A stretch of 64,000 bases of DNA from contig NZ_WXEY01000002.1 of the NCBI RefSeq assembly GCF_009877425.1, positions 138,960 to 202,959 on the forward strand, written 5' to 3'. Position 1 is the stretch's first letter, and each line of letters starts with the position of its first letter. Source of the DNA: Heliomicrobium undosum. GTDB lineage: Bacteria > Bacillota > Desulfitobacteriia > Heliobacteriales > Heliobacteriaceae. The position numbers were made by a program, and so were the translations under genes. The notes under the pieces are model-generated. The model was not told the origin of the DNA, did not search any database, and saw only the letters and a list, made by a program, of their open reading frames with translations. Positions 52,658 to 61,472 of this stretch are shown piece by piece.

Positions 52658-53209
52658 TCGTTGGGCATAGCCCATTTTAAGAAGCTGGATGGAACTGAGT
52701 TGGTTGAGGTCCGTGGTCTGCGCTTGCGCCGGGTTGGTCGCCTGGCCGACTGGCTGTTCCTGTTTGCCGGTGCCGAACAGCCCTTTCTGCTCCGCCATCG
52801 CCAGCCATTCCAGCTTGGCTTCCGGGGTGAGGTTTCCGGGGACCAGGTCATGAAAGTCCTTCGGGATGCCCTCCAACTTGGCTTCCAAGAGGCCGTTGAT
52901 GACCGATTCTAACTGCTCAACCCGAGAACTTGCGGTCTTGTAGCCGTCCTTCGTCTTGGTCAGTTCGTCGGCTGCGGTCTTGTACAGTTCCTCGAACTTG
53001 CCTTGCTGTTCTTTGGTCTTCTTGGCCTGGGTATCTCGTTCGGCCAGCAATTGGTCTAACTTTCCTTGGACGTCCTTGTACTTGGTGTTGACCTCGTCAA
53101 ACCGGGATTTGGGAATCAGGTGTTCCTGAGGTTTTCCTTCCGGCTCTTTGGTAGCGGGAGCTTCGGGAGCCGTTGTCTGCTGCTCTTGAACCTGCGTTTC
53201 CTCTGCCAA
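52652..53209 (-). CDS. Capsid scaffold protein
   Basis: 185 residues, highly charged and predicted coiled coil: FDEVNTKYKDVQGKLDQLLA, QQGKFEELYKTAADELTKTK. A Gln/Pro-rich N-terminus and acidic composition match scaffold proteins encoded just before the capsid. Starts at a TTG with AAGGAGG upstream. Confidence 0.86.
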   Translation of the reverse strand: MAEETQVQEQQTTAPEAPATKEPEGKPQEHLIPKSRFDEVNTKYKDVQGKLDQLLAERDTQAKKTKEQQGKFEELYKTAADELTKTKDGYKTASSRVEQLESVINGLLEAKLEGIPKDFHDLVPGNLTPEAKLEWLAMAEQKGLFGTGKQEQPVGQATNPAQAQTTDLNQLSSIQLLKMGYAQRA

Positions 53210-53275
53210 AAAACATCCTCCTTGCCCTTCGCTTGTTGTCGCGGTCGCGTCCGCGTGGGGGTTAATTGGAATATG

Positions 53276-53309
53276 AAAAAAGGCACCCGCGTTAGTTGCG
53301 AAGTGCCTT
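53276..53309 (-). terminator. Terminator overlapping the end of the minor head gene
   Basis: AAGGCAC/GTGCCTT arms with T6 on the minus strand; the TAA stop at 53292 lies in the loop. It is the second structural-gene terminator of this kind. Confidence 0.65.
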
Positions 53310-54194
53310 CTGCGCTTCTATTGCTTTTTCACGGTGCTTTTCCCGTAACCGCTCCGGCAGTAAGCCCATATCCCGCACCGGGCTGACGTGGTGCTGGCAG
53401 TTGGGGTGAAAGATTTTGCCGGTGGATCGAAGTTGGTCATAGGTGAGATAGCCCGGCGTCAAGCCATGTAGGGAGATCACCAGCCCTTCAAAGGTCCGAC
53501 ATGCGTCTTTTGCTCCATGCGACGAAACCACCGCCAGGTCGACGCCCCGTTCTAACGTCTCTACACGTGTTCCCTCGATGTGGGCCTGGGTCAGCTTTGT
53601 TCGAACCACCATCTCCGCATAGGTGGAGAGGTTCCATCGGCGACCAGCCCGGTCAACGATGCCCACCCAGGCTTCGCTATTTAGCTTGGCCGACAGCCCT
53701 TTTTGCGTGAGGTCATCGACGATTGTCTTCTTCATGCTCTGACGGCCCATCTGTTCCAAGGCTTTTTGGCGTAATGTCTCGCTGACGGCGGTTCGCACAA
53801 GCTGCTTTACTTTTCGCTCGGTGTTTTGCGTGGCCATCAAGAGGTCCGTATAGGTGTCGCTGATAAGGGCGTCAACCCGTTCTCTCGCCAGCATGGAAAA
53901 AGAAATGGACGATGCCGCCTCCGATATCGAGGTTGCATCGCCCAATGTGAGGATGGTCTGCGCCTGGGCCTCTGTGAAGGATTCTTTGATTACCGCTTCG
54001 CACCAGGATTTCGTGGCGCCATCTAGGTCTCGTAGGATCACCATGATTTGACTGAGCAACGATTCGGCGTAGGCTTTTTCCAACCCGCCCGATGCTGAAA
54101 TGACCTTTAGCCGTTCGACGATCTCTGCGAACGCCTTCTTGTAATAGCTCATCAGCCGTTTGACGTCCCGTTCATATACGGGTTTTGGAATCAT
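53292..54194 (-). CDS. Phage minor head protein (SPP1 gp7 / Mu F-like)
   Basis: 300 residues. Helical N-terminal half; the C-terminal domain shows LNSEAWVGIVDRAGRRWNLS, AEMVVRTKLTQAHIEGTRV and KIFHPNCQHHVSPV, the His/Cys end typical of gp7-like proteins. It binds the portal and helps pack or eject DNA. It overlaps the portal gene by four bases. Confidence 0.88.
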   Translation of the reverse strand: MIPKPVYERDVKRLMSYYKKAFAEIVERLKVISASGGLEKAYAESLLSQIMVILRDLDGATKSWCEAVIKESFTEAQAQTILTLGDATSISEAASSISFSMLARERVDALISDTYTDLLMATQNTERKVKQLVRTAVSETLRQKALEQMGRQSMKKTIVDDLTQKGLSAKLNSEAWVGIVDRAGRRWNLSTYAEMVVRTKLTQAHIEGTRVETLERGVDLAVVSSHGAKDACRTFEGLVISLHGLTPGYLTYDQLRSTGKIFHPNCQHHVSPVRDMGLLPERLREKHREKAIEAQKALRN

Positions 54195-55651
54195 CCGTCA
54201 TCACCGGGCTGCTGAAAGATGGCCGGATCGGCCACCGCTTCCTCGTCATTCATCCGCTTCAGTTCCGCTTCGGCCTGTTCTTCCGTCAAATCGTCAAGCC
54301 ACATGAGGGCTGATTTTTGAGAGATCGTCGCCTTGCCGCCAGTACGGATGGACATGATGTTCGCCATTTCCGTCTCATCGTCGGGCAGGCCGTCCTTGAA
54401 TTTAACCTTGGGGATGGTCACTTCGTAATCCTGCGGCCCTTTGCAGGCGACTTCGAGAAGCTGGGCGATCAAAAGGACTCGCTTCAAGGTCTTGTTGTAA
54501 TACTGGCGCTTACGGTTGATCTTCGCCAGGATGGAGTTTAACCGCCATTTGATCGCCAGGCCCGAGGCACCGCTGGTTCCTGCATCGCCGGAGCCCAAAG
54601 CGATTTCGGGGATTTCAGCGTTGATGAGCAGCAGCTTCACCAGCTTGTCCAGTTCGGTAAAGGCCGCCTGGAGTTGGCCGTCCCAGGTGATGTACTGCGG
54701 GACCACTTCGTCTTTGCTCATGACCTCAAAGACTTTATCTACACCCACCCGAAAGATGGGATTGCCCAGTTCGTCCTCGCCGAGGGTACCCGCCGGAACC
54801 GCCATGGCCGGATCTGCATGTTTATCTAGGATAGAGGCGATCTGCGAGAGCCGGTGGTTGATTTCATCGAATAGCGGTTTGTTCTCGCTGAGGTCGTCGA
54901 TACCTTCCCAGCAATCGTCCGTGGCGTAGTTGGGCACGTGAACGACCAACGGATAGGGGACGCCCGTAAGCACTTCCCGCCGTTCGCCAGGAAGCTCCGC
55001 GTAAATCTTCCATTCGTTGATTTCATTATCGACCGTGACAACAATCGGCTCCATCTTGTACTTGGCGTAGACGATCCGTCCAGGATAATGGCTTTCGACA
55101 TTCAGGACCCAATCCTCGCTGTCGCCGCATTTCACCAGCACCGGGTAGGCGATGTGAACGGCGATCATCCGGTTGGCGTCTCCCGGTGCCGTTTCGGGGA
55201 AGACAAACTCCGGATTCTGGGCTTCAATGATCACCCGGAAGGGATCCACATCCTTGCCCACCGCCCCGCCGTACTCTTGGCCGTAGCGAATTTTGTAAAA
55301 GGAATCTCCCCGATAGGCGTTGGACAGCGCGCTCTCATAGTTGAGGATGTGGAGGTCATTGGTGTCGAGAAGCCGTTCGATTGCCGTCTGCTCTGCGGAG
55401 TTGTCGCTCTTTCCGGCGGAGAAGGTCGGTTGCTCGCCAAATAAAAAATCGGCTGATTTCTTGCAAATCACACCGGGGAGGTTCGTGGAAATATAGAGCA
55501 GTTCGTTTTGCCTGCGCGAAAGTTTGTTTTGAACCCGCTGGAATACGTCGAAGTGCTTGCCGAGAAACAGCTTTTTGTTCTCCCGATATCGCCGAATCCG
55601 CTCCCGATGCTCTGGTGCCGGGTAGTAAGCGCCAATGGAGAAGATGGACAA
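54191..55651 (-). CDS. Portal protein (SPP1 gp6-like)
   Basis: 486 residues. Recognised by NLPGVICKKSADFLFGEQPT, SNAYRGDSFYKIRYG, VPNYATDDCWEGIDDLSE and SGASGLAIKWRLNSILAKI, in the order of gp6-like portals. Twelve copies form the DNA entry ring. TTG start after AAGGGAGG. Confidence 0.92.
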   Translation of the reverse strand: MSIFSIGAYYPAPEHRERIRRYRENKKLFLGKHFDVFQRVQNKLSRRQNELLYISTNLPGVICKKSADFLFGEQPTFSAGKSDNSAEQTAIERLLDTNDLHILNYESALSNAYRGDSFYKIRYGQEYGGAVGKDVDPFRVIIEAQNPEFVFPETAPGDANRMIAVHIAYPVLVKCGDSEDWVLNVESHYPGRIVYAKYKMEPIVVTVDNEINEWKIYAELPGERREVLTGVPYPLVVHVPNYATDDCWEGIDDLSENKPLFDEINHRLSQIASILDKHADPAMAVPAGTLGEDELGNPIFRVGVDKVFEVMSKDEVVPQYITWDGQLQAAFTELDKLVKLLLINAEIPEIALGSGDAGTSGASGLAIKWRLNSILAKINRKRQYYNKTLKRVLLIAQLLEVACKGPQDYEVTIPKVKFKDGLPDDETEMANIMSIRTGGKATISQKSALMWLDDLTEEQAEAELKRMNDEEAVADPAIFQQPGDDG

Positions 55652-55705
55652 TTGCTGACCTCCCTTCCACTTTTTTCACCCACCATGTAGGGCCGTGGCG
55701 GGATT

Positions 55706-57397
55706 TTACAATCCAACTGGTTTTTGATGGAACGTCCGCCGCCGTCCACCGCCGCAGAGTTCAACGGCCATCTGCAAGGCGTCGGGCAGATCGTCGTGGT
55801 CATGGTTCGGGAACTGCTCCAACTGCTCCAGCAGGATACGCTGGTGCTTCATGAACCGGAGAATCCCCTGTTCGATAATGGGCTCCAGCGACTCGATCCG
55901 TTCTTCCTTCTTGGTCTTGCTGGTGACCGCTTTGAGCTTAGTCGAGTAAATGCCTTCCTTAGCCATTCGCTCTCGGGCCTGACGGAACAGGTCGAACTGG
56001 GCTTGGACGGTCTCGATGGCGAAAATCCGGGGCCGATACTTACCGATTTTGTTGATGACCTCAAGAAGCGCCTCATGGGCCGGGCACTTCCTCGCCCAGG
56101 TCTCCACGACATACAGGATGCCGGTCCGCCGGTCCCGCCCGATGACAACGATGGCGTTGTAATCTGAACGGTTATTCTTGCCCATCGCGATGTCCCAGGC
56201 TCCGAAGTAGTCCAGGGGAACAGGCCGGCCCATTTTGTCACGCAGTTCCGGGTAGTCGAAGAAGGTAAACATGGACGGTTTGAAGATTTGGGTCTCTTCG
56301 TCGATGGGGTTGTTGAGGTACTCGGAACCGAAGGCCCGGGAGCCGATATTGACCTTCTCGATCATCAGCCGCGAATAAGAAAAGCGTCCCGGCCATAAGA
56401 CCTCGACGCCCTGATCCATTTCTTCTTGATTTGTCTGGTAGAACGCGATGGCAACATCCAGCCGGGTTTCGTTCTCTGGATTGCGGCAGGTCGATTCGAA
56501 CTGCTCCCACAGGTCGCCCCGTTCCGGCGGAGATACGATGGCGGAGTAGGTGCGCGATTCAAAGTCCGACCGCTGCAAGACCGTGGGGAGTAAGCCCCGC
56601 GCATGAACGATGGTGCCCATGTAGATGAAGGCTGTCTTGGCCGGGTCGCCAATCGGCATAACGACGGAGTTGAACCAGTGCAAGTTTTTATCCCGTAACT
56701 CTGGCGTGTTGGTGTTCTTCGCCGATTCCAAATCATCGAGGATGACCAAGTCCGGCCGGTATGAGCCGTTCCGCTTACCTCGTAGCTGCTTCCCCATTGA
56801 TGCCGCCTCGACGAGGATGCCGGTACGGGTAAGGAACGCCTCCTGATTGTCCCGTTCGTTCATGGCCTTACGGTCTGAAAGTAACTCGCCGAAATCGTCC
56901 CGTAGCTTCTGATTGAATTTGAGCTGCAGCGAGATCCATTCGATGAACTTCTTGGCCATCGAATCCGTTTCCGAGATGATGAGGATGTACTTTCGCTTAT
57001 TGAAGACGATTTCATGAACGGGAAAGCCGTTGGAGAGGTAGGCCGACTTGGCGTGGCCCCGTGGGGCGGCCCAGGCGATCCGGGCCGTGGGGTTGTCGAT
57101 AGAGACCACGCGAAGGAGATCGCAGAGTTCCCGGTGGAATCGAGGGGCGTCGTCGATAGTGGTGCCTACCGGAATGAGGTTCTGCTCGTTTGCTGGGTTT
57201 TTGTCGTCAGAAAAATACTCGTACATGAAGAACAGGACATCAAACTCCGACCGGTCGATCCGCCGGAGCCGGTACAGCTCTTTGAGATCGGCGATATACT
57301 CGGTCTGCATGGTGGGGCTCAATTCTTGCTTGGCTCGAACCTCGTCAAATAGCTGGACGCGCTGTTCTAACAGTTCCATTCGTTGCTGGCGTTCCAT
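55706..57397 (-). CDS. terL: Terminase large subunit
   Basis: 563 residues. ATPase: WAAPRGHAKSAYLSN (Walker A) and RPDLVILDDLESAKN (Walker B). Nuclease: GAWDIAMGKNNRSDY, then ETVQAQFD and the C-terminal HDHDDLPDALQMAVE. It packs DNA into the prohead and cuts it. GGAGG lies far (28 bases) from the ATG at 57397 but eleven bases before an ATA at 57415, which would add NILDR; the true start may be non-AUG. A strong terminator stands just upstream. Confidence 0.94.
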   Translation of the reverse strand: MERQQRMELLEQRVQLFDEVRAKQELSPTMQTEYIADLKELYRLRRIDRSEFDVLFFMYEYFSDDKNPANEQNLIPVGTTIDDAPRFHRELCDLLRVVSIDNPTARIAWAAPRGHAKSAYLSNGFPVHEIVFNKRKYILIISETDSMAKKFIEWISLQLKFNQKLRDDFGELLSDRKAMNERDNQEAFLTRTGILVEAASMGKQLRGKRNGSYRPDLVILDDLESAKNTNTPELRDKNLHWFNSVVMPIGDPAKTAFIYMGTIVHARGLLPTVLQRSDFESRTYSAIVSPPERGDLWEQFESTCRNPENETRLDVAIAFYQTNQEEMDQGVEVLWPGRFSYSRLMIEKVNIGSRAFGSEYLNNPIDEETQIFKPSMFTFFDYPELRDKMGRPVPLDYFGAWDIAMGKNNRSDYNAIVVIGRDRRTGILYVVETWARKCPAHEALLEVINKIGKYRPRIFAIETVQAQFDLFRQARERMAKEGIYSTKLKAVTSKTKKEERIESLEPIIEQGILRFMKHQRILLEQLEQFPNHDHDDLPDALQMAVELCGGGRRRTFHQKPVGL

Positions 57398-57450
57398 GCG
57401 ATCGAGGATGTTTATGGGTTAGTTCACCTCCGAGGATTTTTGAGGAAAAC

Positions 57451-57486
57451 AAAAAAAAGACGCTCCAGATTCAATCTGAAGCGCCT
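57451..57486 (-). terminator. Strong terminator upstream of terL
   Basis: A 13-bp stem AGGCGCTTCAGAT/ATCTGGAGCGTCT (G-U pairs allowed) with a four-base loop is followed by T8 on the minus strand. It lies 54 bp upstream of the terL ATG and isolates the packaging and structural genes from those to the right. Confidence 0.82.
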
Positions 57487-57682
57487 AAGTTCGACAGCGT
57501 TTTTCCTGTTAAAAGCCATTTTTGTGCAGTTATTCACTATATCCACAGAAAAACACTATATTCCTGTTGATAAAGCGAAAAATTTTGCAAAAAGATGTCG
57601 AGGGCACGCGTCGGTATATCGTCATATCGACATATTGTTGCTATCATGGAAAAAAAACCACAAAGCTAGGAGGTTGATTCTG

Positions 57683-57925
57683 ATGAAATTAGGTCCTTGG
57701 GAGATAAATTTTTCTCCTCATCTTGAAGAATTGGGCAACGTTCTGGTGACAGATGACGGAAACCAGCTAAAGGTATACTGGCAAGATACCTTAATTGCCC
57801 ACCTGGTCATCGTCGAAGATATCCTTTCTTATCAAGGCGTTTGCCGGATGAATCTTCTTCCCGGACAAACTTTCATCCAGCTATGTTTGGATGACATCGA
57901 AAAGGTTATTGCCGAACTTAATTAA
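57683..57925 (+). CDS. Small plus-strand phage protein (80 aa)
   Basis: The ATG at 57683 has AGGAGG nine bases upstream. The product is beta-rich (KLGPWEINFSPHLEELGNVL, LIAHLVIVEDILSYQGV). It runs against the phage late genes. AT-rich promoter-like sequence with repeated ATATCG words (57615-57640) lies in front. It looks like a moron; no family is recognised. Confidence 0.65.
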   Translation: MKLGPWEINFSPHLEELGNVLVTDDGNQLKVYWQDTLIAHLVIVEDILSYQGVCRMNLLPGQTFIQLCLDDIEKVIAELN

Positions 57926-58004
57926 GTTCCAGGCTTCCCGACAAACCGCCGCCGTACATGAAAAAGACAAGCCCTCACAGACTAATCGTCAGGAGGGCGA
58001 TGGC

Positions 58005-58280
58005 ATGAGTCGTTTGAAGAGTTCTCCGAGGCGACGTATCTTGCCCACAATCTCTGCTGGCCGGTTGAAGCCGCCGGTTAGAAACCGCACACCTGTCACG
58101 ATTGTTCGCAAAGCAACTGAGCCAAGCGTTAGGTCTGAAATCCCGACTGCGCTCAAGTATGCGGCGGTTATGGTCGTGACTTTCATCGCCATGGCGGCTA
58201 TGGTCTCGCTCGTCGGCAATATCCTGTTGCGGTTGTACTTTTCCCTTACGTCTGGCAGTGGTTCACCGTCCCCCATGTAG
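58005..58280 (+). CDS. Small basic membrane protein (91 aa)
   Basis: From the ATG at 58005 after AGGAGGG. The first 55 residues are very basic (SRLKSSPRRRILPTISAGRL), then one membrane helix (YAAVMVVTFIAMAAMVSLVG). It follows the 80-aa gene on the plus strand and converges with the cyclotransferase gene, one base apart. Unknown function; membrane cargo of the lysogen is possible. Confidence 0.62.
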   Translation: MSRLKSSPRRRILPTISAGRLKPPVRNRTPVTIVRKATEPSVRSEIPTALKYAAVMVVTFIAMAAMVSLVGNILLRLYFSLTSGSGSPSPM

Positions 58281-58281
58281 C

Positions 58282-58767
58282 TTATTTGGCGGCGTGGTGA
58301 GGTTGGCTCAAACGGTCTCTGGCAGAGAGTAATGGTGTTTCAGCCATTGCCCAGTCGCGATATCCCTGCCGGATGATATCGAAGTAACTGTTCGACGGGG
58401 CTTGGTAGTGAAAGCCCTTGTTCATCCGATAGACGAAGGCGTTTACTGGCCCTTCTTTGGTGCTGACGGAAATGAGTTGGCGCTGATACAGAAACGGATA
58501 TCCCTCGTAGCGATCAAGGGCGATCAAATCATCCCAACTGACTTTATACAAGGCCCCTTCTACCCGGCGTCCTTTGGTAGGTTGGATATCTGCGACGCCG
58601 TTGCCCCGATAATTCCCCCGAAAGGTCAAGGAAAAGTCGTGAGCCGTTGCCCTCGCAACCGGTTGGCTGTCTGGGCAGCGGTTTTTCATTTGCTCTTGGT
58701 GAAGGTTGGAGCCATAAGCGAAGTAAAGGATGGGAACGAAGCGGGGTACATTGTGTTTTATCGTCAT
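58282..58767 (-). CDS. Gamma-glutamylcyclotransferase-like (AIG2/GGCT) protein
   Basis: 161 residues. The signature YFAYGSNLHQEQM (about 15-27) and GALYKVSWDDLIALDRYEGYP are the GGCT fold; Glu in the YEGYP segment is the likely catalytic acid. Members release 5-oxoproline from gamma-glutamyl amides. It is encoded in one unit with an amidoligase, a pairing described by Iyer and Aravind for peptide- or amine-modifying systems, where the cyclotransferase would reverse or trim the amide bond. Confidence 0.85.
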   Translation of the reverse strand: MTIKHNVPRFVPILYFAYGSNLHQEQMKNRCPDSQPVARATAHDFSLTFRGNYRGNGVADIQPTKGRRVEGALYKVSWDDLIALDRYEGYPFLYQRQLISVSTKEGPVNAFVYRMNKGFHYQAPSNSYFDIIRQGYRDWAMAETPLLSARDRLSQPHHAAK

Positions 58768-58781
58768 TTTCCCCTTGCTGA

Positions 58782-59039
58782 TTAATGAATGGGTATCCAG
58801 TCGATGGCGGTGACCAGGCAGAGCCGCTGCAGTTCTCGAAGGAAGGATTCACAGTCGCTGAAGGAAATCTCCCGGCCCGTTTGAAGGATGACCCGCTGCT
58901 GGACGGCGGCCATGAAATCCTCGACGGTGGAGGAATTGTCCCAAGAATCGGTCCAAAGGTTGCGAACCACATCGTCGAATGTATTGCCTTCGATGACCAG
59001 CCCATCCCGAAGTTGTACTCGAATCGTCGATTGGAGCAT
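58782..59039 (-). CDS. Small acidic protein of the amidoligase cassette (85 aa)
   Basis: From an ATG after GAGGAGGG. STIRVQLRDGLVIEGNTFDD then VVRNLWTDSWDNSSTVEDFM: compact and acidic. It lies between the amidoligase and cyclotransferase genes and may be the modified substrate, a carrier or an accessory subunit. No family is recognised. Confidence 0.6.
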   Translation of the reverse strand: MLQSTIRVQLRDGLVIEGNTFDDVVRNLWTDSWDNSSTVEDFMAAVQQRVILQTGREISFSDCESFLRELQRLCLVTAIDWIPIH

Positions 59040-59078
59040 ATTGTGCCCTCCTCGTGTTATTGGGGGTTGGGAGCCGGG

Positions 59079-59918
59079 TTATGCCACCCGGCTCTGAAAA
59101 TGTTGGCGTCGCTCCGTTTGAAATACGAAGGCTTGGCCGTATTCGTTATCCAGGCATCCGGCCTTGTAGTCGCCGAATATCATCCGGCGAAAGCGCCGTT
59201 CCTGCTTGTCCAGATCAACCGCATCCCGGTCATGGGTGACTCGGATTTTCTGTTCCATCGCCCGTTCCACCATGGCCTGGGTGAAGGTGACCCATTGGAT
59301 TCCCTTATTCGGTTCCAGGGTGCCGCCGTGCTGCCGGAACTCGATGGTGCCGTGGACCCAGAAGGATTGGAAGTTCAACTTGATGTATCGCGATTGGAAG
59401 ATCCCGCCGAGTTGATTCATCGTCGTGGCTGCTGCCATCTGGTCGATCTGTGTTTGCTCGATGGATTTGCAGTAGCGGTTGAAGTTACCGCGGCGGCTCG
59501 GCGGAACCAGCATGTCGATCCATTTTTCGAACTTGTAATACATGGCGAAAAGATTTTTGAATCCGTCAAGGTTCAGGTCGTTGGCTCCGTGGTGTACATG
59601 GAATCCGCAGGTCTTGTCCACCTTCGCCCCGATTGCCGTCAGGATGGCAAGCACCCGGCCTAACTCCGCCAAGCCCTCTTTGCCCTTGAGGATCGGTGAT
59701 ACCAGTTCGTGGCCACCTTCTGAGTTCCCCGTTCCGGTCTTATTAACGCTGCTATCATAAACCAGTTTCCAATGCCGCCGGGTCGTATGATTGTAAGATT
59801 CGTGCTTCACATCGATGCCTTCGGCGGTGAGCGCCTCGATGACCCGGTCGTAGCGAACCCCGAAAAACTCGATTTCTACGCCGAAGGTCCGATTGGGATT
59901 GAGCGTGCTGCGTTGCAT
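59079..59918 (-). CDS. Amidoligase (COOH-NH2 ligase family)
   Basis: 279 residues from an ATG seven bases after GAGGAGG. NRTFGVEIEFFGV is the glutamine-synthetase-like metal/ATP strand; HWKLVYDSSVNKTG, GHELVSPIL, CGFHVHHGANDL and TIEFRQHGGTLEP follow in the family order (PF12224-like). These enzymes join a carboxylate to an amine using ATP, for example in modified peptides or cell-surface polymers. A promoter with repeats lies just upstream, so the cassette is its own transcription unit. Confidence 0.88.
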   Translation of the reverse strand: MQRSTLNPNRTFGVEIEFFGVRYDRVIEALTAEGIDVKHESYNHTTRRHWKLVYDSSVNKTGTGNSEGGHELVSPILKGKEGLAELGRVLAILTAIGAKVDKTCGFHVHHGANDLNLDGFKNLFAMYYKFEKWIDMLVPPSRRGNFNRYCKSIEQTQIDQMAAATTMNQLGGIFQSRYIKLNFQSFWVHGTIEFRQHGGTLEPNKGIQWVTFTQAMVERAMEQKIRVTHDRDAVDLDKQERRFRRMIFGDYKAGCLDNEYGQAFVFQTERRQHFQSRVA

Positions 59919-59962
59919 GGTGCGTTCCTCCTCGTGATTTGGCGGTATCGGCTTGCAGTGAC

Positions 59963-60013
59963 ACTATATCTCTGAATCGCCGACCGGTAAACTTGTTTTT
60001 ACCGTTTTTACCG
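59963..60013 (-). promoter_or_regulatory. Promoter of the amidoligase cassette with direct repeats
   Basis: On the minus strand TTTACC (59986-59991) and TATAGT (59963-59968) are 17 bp apart. Directly upstream CGGTAAAAAC occurs twice in tandem (59995-60013); a third near copy lies inside the ABC-GNAT gene at about 60159-60168. The repeats may bind a regulator. Confidence 0.5.
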
Positions 60014-60040
60014 TTATTTTCTTGAGGAGTTTACTGCCAG

Positions 60041-61402
60041 CTATGCCGCTTCTTCGGCCCTCCAATCGGGGTTCTCCCAAATCAAATAAACCTTCTCCCG
60101 AGGTACGGCCTCTTTTATCATCTCGGCGATATCCTGGAGGGTAAAATCCTTCGCTGTTTTTACCGTCTGTTTTTTAGCGCCGCCTCGAACGCATCCCACC
60201 CTCCCCTGCTGCACCCGGCGGAAGATTTCGGCGGCCACCATCTGATAGGTGCGCTCGTCAAGCCCGGCCAACTTTTCCTGGTTATATCGCCAGCTCGACG
60301 CCCTCTGCATATCCCAGCCCAACAGAATGAGTTGGTTGCGGACGCCCTTGAACCGGTCTTTTGGCTGGTACGGCACCGGGATGAGCCCGGCTTTTTCATT
60401 GAAGGGGTTGAAGCGGCCCATGACGGTCAACGCTTCGACGTATCGCTTGCCCGTCATCGGCATGGTGTCGCGGATAAGCTTTGCCCCCAGGCCGACACCG
60501 CGGTATTTCGGATGGATGACAACCCGGCTGATCGTCGTTACCTCGTCGTTAAGCCGCCGGGCGATCTCCGAACTGGCTGCTTTGTACCGGGGCGTGTAGG
60601 CGTTGCGGCCGGCCAAAGATAGCGCCGGGTATACGTAGACGATCACGCCGACCACTTCATCGCCGTTCACCAGCTTGAAGATGTGCTGTACGGCGCGCAC
60701 TGTTTTTTGCCGGTAATGAAATCGGGACAGCACATGGTAGTCGGCCAATGAGCCAGGTTCGATTTGCATGTTTGAAATGAGCGAACAGGCTGGGGCGTTG
60801 GGGACGGATCGGTATTCCACGCGGACATCCTGCTCCAGCCCTTTTTTGACGAGGATGGATGGATGCAGGTCGGCGATCAGATCGGTGTGAGACGTAGCGA
60901 CGATCAGCGTCTTCCCCAGTTTCCGGCAGATTTTCTGCATATTAAAAGAGACCACCTTCGCAGTCTCCCGATCCAGTAGCGCGCAGAATTCATCCATAAG
61001 ATAGGCGTCGGCACCCGATTCGAGTAGCTTAGCCAACATGAAACGATACTTTTGCCCCTCGCTCAATTCGTGGAATTTGCGAAGGAGAATGAAGGCGTCG
61101 TTTAAGCCCACCAAGGATAGCAGGTACATCGCCTGCTCAAGGTCTTGCCCAACGCCGTCAATGATGGGTACGTCATCGGGGATTTCGATATCGTCCGTGG
61201 AAATGGCCTTCGGCAGCCGGGACTGAAGCTCACGCAACAGCAAAGACTTTCCGCTGCCCGAATCGCCGGTGATGTACATGATGTCGCCTGAACCGATTTG
61301 AATATCAAACCGGTTGAAGACGGTGTAGGTCTGGTCCTCATCCAGCGATAGGCCGAATGCTTCTGAGATGGCGAGGGTCCGTGGCGTTACTGCGGACTGC
61401 AT
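60041..61402 (-). CDS. ABC-type ATPase fused to a GNAT-like acetyltransferase
   Basis: 453 residues. N-terminal ATPase: Walker A YITGDSGSGKSLLL (44-57), signature HELSEGQKYRFMLAKLL and Walker B AYLMDEFCALLD; no membrane part is present. C-terminal half: RVVIHPKYRGVGLGAKLIRD is a GNAT acetyl-CoA loop. Such soluble fusions occur in phages and bacteria with unclear substrates. It lies upstream of the amidoligase. The ATG has no ribosome site; an ATC at 61435 is nine bases after AAAGGAG. Confidence 0.86.
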   Translation of the reverse strand: MQSAVTPRTLAISEAFGLSLDEDQTYTVFNRFDIQIGSGDIMYITGDSGSGKSLLLRELQSRLPKAISTDDIEIPDDVPIIDGVGQDLEQAMYLLSLVGLNDAFILLRKFHELSEGQKYRFMLAKLLESGADAYLMDEFCALLDRETAKVVSFNMQKICRKLGKTLIVATSHTDLIADLHPSILVKKGLEQDVRVEYRSVPNAPACSLISNMQIEPGSLADYHVLSRFHYRQKTVRAVQHIFKLVNGDEVVGVIVYVYPALSLAGRNAYTPRYKAASSEIARRLNDEVTTISRVVIHPKYRGVGLGAKLIRDTMPMTGKRYVEALTVMGRFNPFNEKAGLIPVPYQPKDRFKGVRNQLILLGWDMQRASSWRYNQEKLAGLDERTYQMVAAEIFRRVQQGRVGCVRGGAKKQTVKTAKDFTLQDIAEMIKEAVPREKVYLIWENPDWRAEEAA

Positions 61403-61472
61403 GGAAAACTGCTTGGAAATAACGGCTGTTGCGATTGCTTCCTACTCCTTTCTGGCGCCATCATGGGATTCC

